Shown here piece after piece: positions 1-7,051 of a stretch of DNA of 30,680 nt. Each line of letters starts with the position of its first letter. The first letter of the stretch is position 1. Source of the stretch: SIG480 sp045546975 (GTDB lineage: Bacteria; Bacillota; Clostridia; Oscillospirales; JAAYXM01); assembly GCA_045546975.1 (NCBI GenBank), contig JAZQDV010000009.1, positions 1 through 30,680 of the forward strand. Direction: 5' to 3'. A program made the translations under genes and the position numbers. Under the pieces are notes generated by a model that worked only from the letters and a program-made list of their open reading frames with translations, ran no database searches and was not told where the DNA came from.

Positions 1-291
1 GGAGGAATGGGTGATAACAAGTACGCACCGCGCAATACTATAACCCGTCAGGATATGATGGTAATAATGTACCGCGCACTTATAAAGCTTGGAATAGAGC
101 TTAAGAGCGGCGATGTAGATTATCCGGATTACGACGAGGTATCGGAATATGCGAAGGATGCAGTATCAGCTCTTATCACAAGCGGACTTGTCAATGGCAA
201 GAGCGGAAAGATAGAGCCGAAATCGTACACCACACGCGCTGAAATCGCAGTACTTCTCAAGCGAGTGCTTGACTACATCGAAAGTAAATAA
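1..291 (+). CDS. S-layer homology (SLH) domain protein, C-terminal fragment
   Basis: The frame is open from the first base, so the true start lies upstream of the window. The sequence matches the SLH repeat: a glycine-rich entry with Y-x-P-x-x-x-I-T-R, a helix (MVIMYRAL), a Y-x-D-x-x-x-V-S-x-Y-A segment, then SGLVNG and a second T-R-A-E-I-A-V-L-L-x-R-x-L repeat start. SLH repeats usually sit at one end of exported proteins and bind pyruvylated secondary cell-wall polymer. Here they are at the C-terminus, with a stop right after the last repeat. What the protein carries upstream cannot be seen. An intrinsic terminator follows. Confidence 0.85.
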   Translation, partial: GGMGDNKYAPRNTITRQDMMVIMYRALIKLGIELKSGDVDYPDYDEVSEYAKDAVSALITSGLVNGKSGKIEPKSYTTRAEIAVLLKRVLDYIESK

Positions 292-300
292 CCAAGCAAA

Positions 301-330
301 AAGAAGGCTGGGAAACCATCCTTCTTTTTC
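301..330 (+). terminator. Rho-independent terminator after the SLH gene
   Basis: AAGAAGG (301-307) pairs with CCTTCTT (320-326), with an inner TGG/CCA extension around a GAAA loop, followed by a T-rich tract. Confidence 0.8.
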
Positions 331-337
331 TTGTTTG

Positions 338-366
338 TTGACAAAGAAAGTGGATTGTTATATCCT
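338..366 (+). promoter_or_regulatory. Sigma-A-type promoter for the glycerol-1-phosphate dehydrogenase gene
   Basis: TTGACA (338-343), a 17-base spacer and TATCCT (361-366). It lies between the preceding terminator and the ATG at 397. It overlaps any start at 331, which argues for the later start. Confidence 0.6.
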
Positions 367-396
367 ATAGTTAAAGTTAAGCTTAGGGAGAATATT

Positions 397-1656
397 ATGT
401 CAGATATAATGTCAATAATCCGCGACTTTCAGAATGAATGTAGCTGCGGCGTGAAACACGAGACTACAATAAAGGATATACAAATCGGCAGTGGCCTTGT
501 GAAAAAAACGGGTGAGATCCTGCTCAAAAACGGATTTCCAAAGGATATCCTTTTAGTCGCCGATATAAACACGTTGAAGGCGTCTGATGGAATACTTGAA
601 AGTCTTACGGACTTCAACATAGAGCTTAAAATCTATGACGATCTTCGGATTGCGACGATAGAAGAGGTCAAAACGATTCAGAATATGATAACGAATCGTG
701 ATATAGCAGTCCTTTCTGTCGGTACCGGCTCGATAAACGATGTCTGCCGTCTTGCAGCTGCGCGCGCAGATAAAATGCTCTGCATATTTGCAACGGCACC
801 GTCTATGGACGGCTTTGCGTCCTATAGCTCTCCGATTGTAGACGGCGGTTTCAAACTGAGTCTTCCTGCAAAGAGCCCCGAGGTCATAATAGGAGATACA
901 AAAATACTTGCAAATGCACCGATAGAGCTCAAATCTGCAGGCTTTGGCGATATGGTCGCAAAATATGTCGGTCTTATCGACTGGCAGGTATCAGCACTTT
1001 TAACGGGCGAGTACTACTGTGAAAAGGTAGCAAAACTCACTCGTGATGCCGTAGACGAGCTTATGGAAATGGCAGACCGTGTGTGCGTTTGCGATGAAGA
1101 AACAGCGGGTAAGATTTTTGAGGCACTCCTCAAAACAGGGCTTGGGATGAGCTTTACCAAAAACTCGCGTCCCGCAAGCGGAAGTGAACATATAATAGCA
1201 CATCTGATTGAGTGTGTAGAACTTCGTGATAATATAATACCAAATTTCCATGGTGAGGATATCGGGGTGTGCACGCTTGAAACTCTTAAAATCTATGAGA
1301 ACCTCGCAAAGCACGAGACGATAGAAACTGCGCGTGAAAATGTCGACTGGGATGAGGTTTATGCCTACTACGATGATATGGCAGACGAGGTGCGAAAGCT
1401 TAACGAAACCGATAATATAATCGATCTTGTCGACGAGACAAAGCTTCGCGAAAAATGGAGTGAGATTGTAAGAATAATCAAAAGTGTACCGAGCTATGAG
1501 GTGTGCTATGACGCAATGACGAGGGCAGGCTGTAAACTCACAGTATCAGATATAGGAAAAAGCGAAAAGCTGTTTTATGACTGCGTAAAATACTCACCGT
1601 TTATGAGACGCCGTCTCACACTTCTCAGAATGACAGGCATGATAAAAAAGAAATAG
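397..1656 (+). CDS. sn-glycerol-1-phosphate dehydrogenase family protein (AraM/EgsA-like)
   Basis: About 419 residues from the ATG at 397, which has AGGGAG seven bases upstream. An upstream TTG at 331 is in frame but overlaps the promoter. The family reduces dihydroxyacetone phosphate to sn-glycerol-1-phosphate with NAD(P)H and a divalent metal. Visible hallmarks are the nucleotide-binding SVGTGSINDVCR, the ATAPSMDGFASYSSP segment carrying the metal-binding Asp, and the His residues in SEHIIAHL and FHGEDIGV that complete the metal site. The length fits bacterial AraM proteins. The product is the archaeal-type glycerophosphate enantiomer, which some Gram-positive bacteria use for minor lipids. 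It is monocistronic, between its own promoter and a strong terminator. Confidence 0.85.
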   Translation: MSDIMSIIRDFQNECSCGVKHETTIKDIQIGSGLVKKTGEILLKNGFPKDILLVADINTLKASDGILESLTDFNIELKIYDDLRIATIEEVKTIQNMITNRDIAVLSVGTGSINDVCRLAAARADKMLCIFATAPSMDGFASYSSPIVDGGFKLSLPAKSPEVIIGDTKILANAPIELKSAGFGDMVAKYVGLIDWQVSALLTGEYYCEKVAKLTRDAVDELMEMADRVCVCDEETAGKIFEALLKTGLGMSFTKNSRPASGSEHIIAHLIECVELRDNIIPNFHGEDIGVCTLETLKIYENLAKHETIETARENVDWDEVYAYYDDMADEVRKLNETDNIIDLVDETKLREKWSEIVRIIKSVPSYEVCYDAMTRAGCKLTVSDIGKSEKLFYDCVKYSPFMRRRLTLLRMTGMIKKK

Positions 1657-1692
1657 AAAAAGTGCTGTGTTGAGCTTCAACACAGCACTTTT
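1657..1692. terminator. Bidirectional terminator between convergent genes
   Basis: A long perfect hairpin (AAAAGTGCTGTGTTGA, a 3-base GCT loop, then the complement) with A's on the left and T's on the right. It can end both the rightward dehydrogenase transcript and the leftward agmatine operon. Confidence 0.9.
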
Positions 1693-2637
1693 CTATTTTG
1701 CAGAAATTTCTGTTCCCGCAAGTCCTCGAATTGCAAGAGGAGCTTCACTCAGGTCTGCAATGATAGCGCGGCGCCCGACACGACTTTTTGCAAAGTGAAT
1801 TGCAGCACGCACCTTCGGGAGCATGCTTCCCGGGGCGAAATGCCCTTCTTCGCAATACTTTTCCGCTTCCTTCACCGTCATTTTATCAAGAAACATCTGA
1901 TCGGGTTTGCCGAAATTTATTGCCACCTTTGAAATGGCTGTGAGTATAAACAGATAATCGGCATCACACGCCTCTGCGAGATATGCACTTGCAAAGTCCT
2001 TGTCGATTACTGCCGCAACACCCTCGTAGTCTCCGTCACCGCGGCGGATTACGGGTATACCTCCACCGCCGCAGGCAATTACTATAAATTCATTGTCGAG
2101 AAGATTTAAGATTGATGCGCGCTCGACTATGCCACAGGGGGAAGGAGAGGGAACCATGCGACGAAACCCACGACCTGCATCCTCACGGAAAACGAGATTC
2201 GGGTCCTTCTCCATAATCGCACGGGCGTCCTCTTCTGTATAATATGCGCCTATCGGCTTTGTCGGGTTCTTAAACGCAGGGTCGTTCTCATCTACAATAA
2301 CCTGCGTTATCATAGAGGCAACGTGCCACGGCATACCCTCGCGACGAAGCTCGCGCTTGATACCGTTCTGCAGGTGATAACCTATATACCCCTGACTCAT
2401 CGCGGTGCACTCGGGAAGGTCAATTTGGGGTATTTTTTCGTTAACCTTAGAGCCTTCGGCGAAGGCGAGGTTTATTGTTCCCACTTGTGGCCCGTTTCCG
2501 TGACTTATTATAATTTCATAGCCTTGAGATATCAGCCCCACAAGTGCCGGCGCGGCATTTCGTATCTTTTCTTTCTGTTCCTCAGGTGTATTTCCGAGCG
2601 CGTTACCTCCGAGTGCTATTACTATCCGTCCAGCCAT
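1693..2637 (-). CDS. arcC: Carbamate kinase (agmatine operon)
   Basis: 314 residues, the normal size for carbamate kinase. It transfers phosphate from carbamoyl phosphate to ADP, giving ATP, NH3 and CO2. Seen are the N-terminal ALGGNAL nucleotide/phosphate motif, SHGNGPQVG, the PKPIGAYYT-like segment (here PTKPIGAYY), IACGGGGIPV, AVIDKD and the APGSMLPKV loop. It is the last gene of the operon. Its ATG follows the agmatine deiminase stop by one base, so translation is probably coupled. In this setting it is often called aguC and provides the ATP yield of agmatine fermentation. Confidence 0.95.
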   Translation of the reverse strand: MAGRIVIALGGNALGNTPEEQKEKIRNAAPALVGLISQGYEIIISHGNGPQVGTINLAFAEGSKVNEKIPQIDLPECTAMSQGYIGYHLQNGIKRELRREGMPWHVASMITQVIVDENDPAFKNPTKPIGAYYTEEDARAIMEKDPNLVFREDAGRGFRRMVPSPSPCGIVERASILNLLDNEFIVIACGGGGIPVIRRGDGDYEGVAAVIDKDFASAYLAEACDADYLFILTAISKVAINFGKPDQMFLDKMTVKEAEKYCEEGHFAPGSMLPKVRAAIHFAKSRVGRRAIIADLSEAPLAIRGLAGTEISAK

Positions 2638-2638
2638 A

Positions 2639-3751
2639 TTATACGCACTCCGTACATTCAGAGGGCTTTGGCACCTGCTGTGTTATGCAGTGGATGTTTC
2701 CCCCACCAAGAAGAATTTCACGTGCATAAATGCCGACGATATCGCGGTCGGGGAAGAGGGAAGCAAGCATTTCCTTTGCCGCATTGTCGTTCGGGTCATT
2801 GAACATTGGAAGAAAGACCGCGCCGTTTGCAATATAGAAGTTTGCATACGATGCTGCAAGACGGTCGCCTTCCATACGCGGAAGTGTTCCGTTTACGGCA
2901 TCAACGCCTTCGCTTTCCTCTGCACTTATGAGAATGGGCTTCGGGAGAAGAAGCTTGTGGACTTTAATCTTTCTCCCCTTTGCATCAGTCTCTCGCTCAA
3001 GCACCTCAAGTGCTGCCTTTGAAATTTCATACTGCGGGTCGTTTGTGTCCTCTGTCCAGGCAAGTACTGCCTCTCCGGGAGCGGTGAAGCTGAAGATGTT
3101 ATCAACATGACCGTTTGTTTCGTCAAGGTATATTCCTCGCGGTAGCCAGATGATTTTTTCGAGGTTGAGGTATTCCTTTAAGACTTCCTCGATTTCTTCC
3201 TTTGTCAGGTGCGGGTTTCTGCCTTCGCTCAGAAGACATTCTTCTGTAGTTACGAGTGTGCCCTCACCGTCAACGTGGATAGAGCCACCCTCAAGAACAA
3301 ATTCATAGAGCTTGTAGCGGTCCCGTTTTTCAATTTCGCAGATTTTCTGGGCGACTGCTTCATCTTTATCCCACGGGAAATAAAGGCCGTCATAGAGTCC
3401 GCCCCACGCGTTGAAGGACCAGTCAATACCGCGTATGGTCTTGCCGTTTGTGACAAATGTCGGGCCACAGTCACGCACCCAGGCATCGTCGTTTGATATT
3501 TCGACCACGCGCACATCCGAAGGCAACATCTCGCGCGCATTTGCGTACTGACATGCGCTCACACAAACGGTAACGGGCTCATATTTCGAGATTGCAGTTG
3601 CCACTTCGGTGAAAACCTTTTGCGCGGGCTTTGCGCCGAGTCTCCAGTTGTCGGGTCGCTCAGGCCAGATTATATAAGTTCCGAGATGCGGCTCAAATTC
3701 GCCGGGCATACGGAAACCGTCGCGTTTTGGTGAAGATTCAAGTGTTTTCAT
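2639..3751 (-). CDS. aguA: Agmatine deiminase
   Basis: 370 residues, typical for the family. It hydrolyses agmatine to N-carbamoylputrescine and ammonia in the cytosol. Recognisable features are the start RMPGEFEPHLGTYIIWPERPDNWR, the DDAWVRDCGPTFV substrate-binding segment, the EGGSIHVDGEGT strand with catalytic Glu/His, the DETNGHVDN motif and the C-terminal GGGNIHCITQQ with the catalytic Cys at about residue 355. A GGAG ribosome site precedes the ATG. It is 12 bases downstream of the exchanger gene. Confidence 0.96.
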   Translation of the reverse strand: MKTLESSPKRDGFRMPGEFEPHLGTYIIWPERPDNWRLGAKPAQKVFTEVATAISKYEPVTVCVSACQYANAREMLPSDVRVVEISNDDAWVRDCGPTFVTNGKTIRGIDWSFNAWGGLYDGLYFPWDKDEAVAQKICEIEKRDRYKLYEFVLEGGSIHVDGEGTLVTTEECLLSEGRNPHLTKEEIEEVLKEYLNLEKIIWLPRGIYLDETNGHVDNIFSFTAPGEAVLAWTEDTNDPQYEISKAALEVLERETDAKGRKIKVHKLLLPKPILISAEESEGVDAVNGTLPRMEGDRLAASYANFYIANGAVFLPMFNDPNDNAAKEMLASLFPDRDIVGIYAREILLGGGNIHCITQQVPKPSECTECV

Positions 3752-3763
3752 AAATGTTTCTCC

Positions 3764-5122
3764 TTAACTCTTTCTTTTTTCTAAGAATACAAGAACCTCG
3801 CCTATAAGAATTGCTGCCACCGTGCCTATCAGAATCGGTATTTTCGCCATCAGCTCACCTTCGCTGAAATCGAGCGGTATAATGCTGAATACTACTGAAA
3901 TGACAAGCAAAATCATAGGAAGATAGGTCATAATCATAAGTCGCGCCTTGCCACCGGAGACCTTGTACGGACGCTTGATATCGGGATCTTTCTTCCGAAG
4001 CTTCATAAATGCGGGGAACATAAGGATATACGACATAAGAAGTGTTACCATGTTAAGCGCAAAGAAGCTCCAGAAGATATCAGGACTCTTTATAAGCGGG
4101 GAAATGAGGACAATAATACTTGCAATAACCCCGTTTGCGATATTTGCACCCTGTGGCATATCAGTTTTGCTCTTTTTGGCAAAGAGACGCGGCAAGCTTC
4201 CGTTTTCTGCAGCGTATTGCGCGACGTAGTTTACGCCGAGTGACCACGAAATGAGGTTAGAGAAGAGCGTGTAGAGAAACAGAATTCCCAAAAGTGTTAT
4301 GAGAACGCCTGAATCCTGTCCGAGAAGAAGCGCAAAGCTGTCTATAAGACCGCCTGAAGCGGAAAGCTCCTCAGTCGGCACGGCGACGCCGATACCAAAT
4401 GCGGAAAGGAGATAGAAAACAGCGATCAGAATACCGCCGAGGACTATTGCACGCGGTATTTCGCGACCCGGGTTTTTCATCTCAGAGGCAAAGGTAGTAA
4501 CAACCTCAAAGCCAAGGAAGTTGAAAATGATAATAGAGATATACGAAAGTCCGCCGGCATCAAAAGACGGAATAAAGGAACTCGGGGTAAATGCGTTTGC
4601 AGAACCGCGGGTGAGTGCTACATATATACCCAGCACACCGATTGAAACCATTATAAACGCCTTTACAATAGCGGCGATATTGAGTATCCATTTGCTGTCG
4701 CTTATCTTGTAGCTGCTTATGAAAACGACAACCCATATAAATATAAGCTGGATTAGAATTGCGATAGGGGAAGAAAGAGAGATGCCGCTTATCTGCATGA
4801 TTACGTCAGTAAAGAGAACGGCGAGAGATGCCATCCAGAGCGGGAAATTGATATAGTAATACCACGCGACACGCGTTCCCCAGCTTTTGCCGAATGCACG
4901 TTTTACCCAGTCGTATATTCCGCCCTCGTCGTCATACGTTGTACCGAGCTCTGAGGAAATCATTCCGTAGGGTAGAAAAAATCCTATGAGGAGGAATATC
5001 CACCAGAAAAACTGTGAGTTGCCTATTGCCGCGGCAGGAGCTGCGGACTCAACTACAAGAACAACGCAGACAGCCGCGAGAACCGCGTCAAACAGCCTGA
5101 ATTTTTTTGTTTTTTCGGGCAC
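3764..5122 (-). CDS. aguD: APC-family transporter, probable agmatine/putrescine antiporter
   Basis: 452 residues with about a dozen hydrophobic helices, in the amino acid-polyamine-organocation fold. The ESAAPAAAIGNSQFFWW segment and the YDDEGGIYDWVKRAFG stretch resemble APC-family antiporters. The GTG start at 5122 is supported by AGGAGG seven bases upstream; no ATG is close by. Position two of a ptcA-aguD-aguA-arcC operon indicates that it imports agmatine in exchange for putrescine, the end product of the pathway. The substrate is inferred from context and family. Confidence 0.85.
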   Translation of the reverse strand: MPEKTKKFRLFDAVLAAVCVVLVVESAAPAAAIGNSQFFWWIFLLIGFFLPYGMISSELGTTYDDEGGIYDWVKRAFGKSWGTRVAWYYYINFPLWMASLAVLFTDVIMQISGISLSSPIAILIQLIFIWVVVFISSYKISDSKWILNIAAIVKAFIMVSIGVLGIYVALTRGSANAFTPSSFIPSFDAGGLSYISIIIFNFLGFEVVTTFASEMKNPGREIPRAIVLGGILIAVFYLLSAFGIGVAVPTEELSASGGLIDSFALLLGQDSGVLITLLGILFLYTLFSNLISWSLGVNYVAQYAAENGSLPRLFAKKSKTDMPQGANIANGVIASIIVLISPLIKSPDIFWSFFALNMVTLLMSYILMFPAFMKLRKKDPDIKRPYKVSGGKARLMIMTYLPMILLVISVVFSIIPLDFSEGELMAKIPILIGTVAAILIGEVLVFLEKRKS

Positions 5123-5133
5123 AAAAACTCCTC

Positions 5134-6150
5134 CTAAGCATCAATTATATGAGAAAGCGCGGTGCAAAGCCTGTAGTGGAGAGCGTCCTCGCAAAAATCA
5201 GGATGCATATCATCTCGAAGTAGATATACAAGGATTGCACGCATCGCGGTAAGTCTGTTTTCTGCCTCGTCAAAGGCGATTGAGTAGTCACTGTCAAGCA
5301 CCGCGTCAACAACCTCTTCGCCACGGCTTGCAGGTAGACAGTGCAAGAATTTCGCGTGAGGAGCTGCCTTTTTCATCATCTCGGGTGTTACCTGGTACTT
5401 CGGCATAAAAATCTTAAGTCTTTCCTCACGCGAGAGCTCGGCGTTATAAAGTCCGTACCATACGTCCGTGTAGACAAAATCCGCATCGCGAAGAGCCTCA
5501 TCCTCGTTATCGGTAACGAGGATAGAACCGCCTGATATCTTGCAGTTTTCGCGTCCGATTTTCTGGAAGTGTTCTGAAAGCTGCTTGCCTTCGGGACCGA
5601 AGTGTACAAAGTTCATACCGAGCTTTGTTGTCATCATCATAGTTGAGGCGCAAACCTGTGTTGCATCACCGACAAAGACGATTTTGCAGTCCTCAATGCA
5701 TTTTCCTTCAGGAAGGTGCTCTATCATAGTAATCGCGTCTCCAAGCTCCTGCGTCGGGTGGTTATAATCTGACATTCCGTTGATAACGGGAACAGATGCA
5801 CAGCGGGCAAGGTCAACGACCGTTTCATGTGCATCAACTCGTGCCATAAGGATGTCGGTGAGTCGGGAGAGCACGCGCCCTGTATCCTCCATAGTTTCGT
5901 GGCCGCCGAGCTGAATCTGTCCCGGCGCAAGATACTGTGCATGACCGCCGAGCTGTTCCATTGCAGTTTCAAATGAAACTCGTGTTCTTGTGGAGCTCTG
6001 CTGGAAAATCATACCGAGTGTTTTGTTTTTAAGAAGCGGCGGATAGTATCCGTTTTTGATGCACTTTTTAAGTGCAAGCGCGAGATTTATAATGTGTAGA
6101 ATTTCGCTCTTTGAAAAATCCTGCGTATCGATAAGGTCTTTTCGTTTCAT
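5134..6150 (-). CDS. ptcA: Putrescine carbamoyltransferase
   Basis: 338 residues, first gene of the agmatine operon (also called aguB). It phosphorolyses N-carbamoylputrescine to putrescine and carbamoyl phosphate. Seen are the carbamoyl-phosphate loop SSTRTRVSFE, the LGGHAQYLAPGQIQLGGHE stretch, NHPTQELGD, and HCLPASRGEEV near the C-terminus. The NGYYPPLLKNKTLGMIFQQ start, the YTDVWYGLY segment and the extended C-terminal helix resemble the putrescine-specific enzyme of enterococci rather than ornithine carbamoyltransferase, and the neighbours agree. The ATG is preceded by GGAGG. Confidence 0.93.
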   Translation of the reverse strand: MKRKDLIDTQDFSKSEILHIINLALALKKCIKNGYYPPLLKNKTLGMIFQQSSTRTRVSFETAMEQLGGHAQYLAPGQIQLGGHETMEDTGRVLSRLTDILMARVDAHETVVDLARCASVPVINGMSDYNHPTQELGDAITMIEHLPEGKCIEDCKIVFVGDATQVCASTMMMTTKLGMNFVHFGPEGKQLSEHFQKIGRENCKISGGSILVTDNEDEALRDADFVYTDVWYGLYNAELSREERLKIFMPKYQVTPEMMKKAAPHAKFLHCLPASRGEEVVDAVLDSDYSIAFDEAENRLTAMRAILVYLLRDDMHPDFCEDALHYRLCTALSHIIDA

Positions 6151-6181
6151 AAAAATTCCTCCGTAAAAAATATTCGTTTTT

Positions 6182-6211
6182 AGTATTTATACAAAAAGCT
6201 TTTTTATTCAA
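6182..6211 (-). promoter_or_regulatory. Candidate agmatine operon promoter region with A/T palindrome
   Basis: On the minus strand a weak TTGAAT (6206-6211) and AATACT (6182-6187) are 18 bases apart. Between them lies an AAAAAGCTTTTT palindrome that could be an operator. The match is weak and no regulator gene (such as aguR) is adjacent. Confidence 0.3.
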
Positions 6212-6224
6212 ATTTAATCAAACT

Positions 6225-6253
6225 TTGACGGAGCCGAGATAATTTGCTATACT
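6225..6253 (+). promoter_or_regulatory. Promoter for the YaiI/YqxD-family gene
   Basis: TTGACG (6225-6230), 17 bases, TATACT (6248-6253). The predicted start of transcription near 6260 leaves a short leader with GGAGGGG before the ATG at 6277. Confidence 0.75.
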
Positions 6254-6276
6254 TAGAAGGAAACGGAGGGGAACAT

Positions 6277-6717
6277 ATGCGCGTTCTTGTTGATGCTGAC
6301 GGATGTCCCGTTGTTGATATTTGCATAAGACTTTCTGATAAATACGGGTGCGAATGTCATATTTTCTGTGATACCTCGCACGAGTTTTCATCGGATATCG
6401 CAACTGTTCATACAGTCACAAAGGGTGCAGACAGTGCCGACTTTGAACTTACGAACTTTGCAAAAAAAGGCGATATCGTAGTGACACAGGATTACGGACT
6501 CGCTTCAATGGCACTCTCGAGAGGTGCCGTGGTCATAAATCAGGACGGACTTGAATATACATCCGACAATATAGACGGCTTACTCTTCGCCCGCTACACC
6601 GCAAAGAAGATAAGAAACGCAGGCGGACGGCTTCGCGGGGCACCGAAGCGGAGCAGAGTACAGGACTGCGATTTTGAGAAAAAGCTTTCCGAAATTATTT
6701 TTTCAAAAAAGTGTTGA
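6277..6717 (+). CDS. YaiI/YqxD (UPF0178, DUF188) family protein
   Basis: 146 residues from the ATG at 6277, which follows GGAGGGG. The in-frame TTG at 6244 overlaps the -10 box and is rejected. The opening VLVDADGCPV, the TVTKGADSADFEL segment, VTQDYGLASMAL and GGRLRGAPKR are hallmarks of this small, widely conserved PIN-like family, whose function is not established. Its TGA stop overlaps the -35 box of the next promoter, so it is cut off tightly from the downstream T-box unit. It is divergent from the agmatine operon and is not an evident regulator of it. Confidence 0.85.
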   Translation: MRVLVDADGCPVVDICIRLSDKYGCECHIFCDTSHEFSSDIATVHTVTKGADSADFELTNFAKKGDIVVTQDYGLASMALSRGAVVINQDGLEYTSDNIDGLLFARYTAKKIRNAGGRLRGAPKRSRVQDCDFEKKLSEIIFSKKC

Positions 6718-6742
6718 CAAAGCAAAAACGCGGTGTTATAAT
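6714..6742 (+). promoter_or_regulatory. Consensus promoter of the Leu T-box unit
   Basis: Exact TTGACA (6714-6719), 17-base spacer, exact TATAAT (6737-6742). The -35 box overlaps the stop codon of the preceding gene. Confidence 0.92.
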
Positions 6743-6748
6743 CTTAAA

Positions 6749-7028
6749 AAAGAATTTTTCAAATGCGATGATGCGGAATATTAGACAATAATTTTTGCCA
6801 CAAAGAGAATTGCCGGTTGGTGTAAGGCATTGGGAAAATGTTGTTGAACTCGCCGCGGAGCAGCTATCGTGAAAGCAAAGTAGGGATAGACGGGAACTCC
6901 CGTTACAGAGTTAAGATGTGCAGGCATCAAAGTGCATCCGTTACGGATGAAAAAGAGTGGTACCGCGGAAGTAGATTTGATTTTTACACTTTCGTCTCTT
7001 TGTATTAAGAGATGAAAGTGTTTTTTAT
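6749..7028 (+). promoter_or_regulatory. T-box leader, predicted leucine specifier (CTC)
   Basis: A tRNA-sensing leader. Stem I carries AGAGAATTG and the GGTTGGTGTAAGG apical element. The specifier loop reads GAA-CTC-GCC with CTC at 6849-6851. The conserved T-box GAGTGGTACCGCGG is at 6955-6968; its TGGT bulge pairs with the NCCA end of a tRNA with discriminator A, as in tRNA-Leu. The terminator hairpin is 6986-7000 with 7007-7021, then a T run. When tRNA-Leu is uncharged, the antiterminator should form and the LeuA-like and synthetase genes be expressed. The amino-acid call rests on alignment with the other two leaders in the window. Confidence 0.92.
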
Positions 7029-7051
7029 TATTCGAAAGGAAGGGATATATT

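Noticed and set aside
331..396. Longer N-terminus for the glycerol-1-phosphate dehydrogenase from a TTG at 331
   Set aside because: It overlaps the promoter and has no ribosome site; the ATG at 397 has AGGGAG at good spacing.
1000..1314. Long minus-strand open frames inside the dehydrogenase gene, and similar frames inside other genes
   Set aside because: They are antisense or out-of-frame shadows of well-supported genes, without ribosome sites or recognisable domains.
5134..6150. Ornithine carbamoyltransferase
   Set aside because: The operon has agmatine deiminase rather than arginine deiminase, and the sequence matches the putrescine-specific branch from the N-terminus to the DVWYGLY segment.
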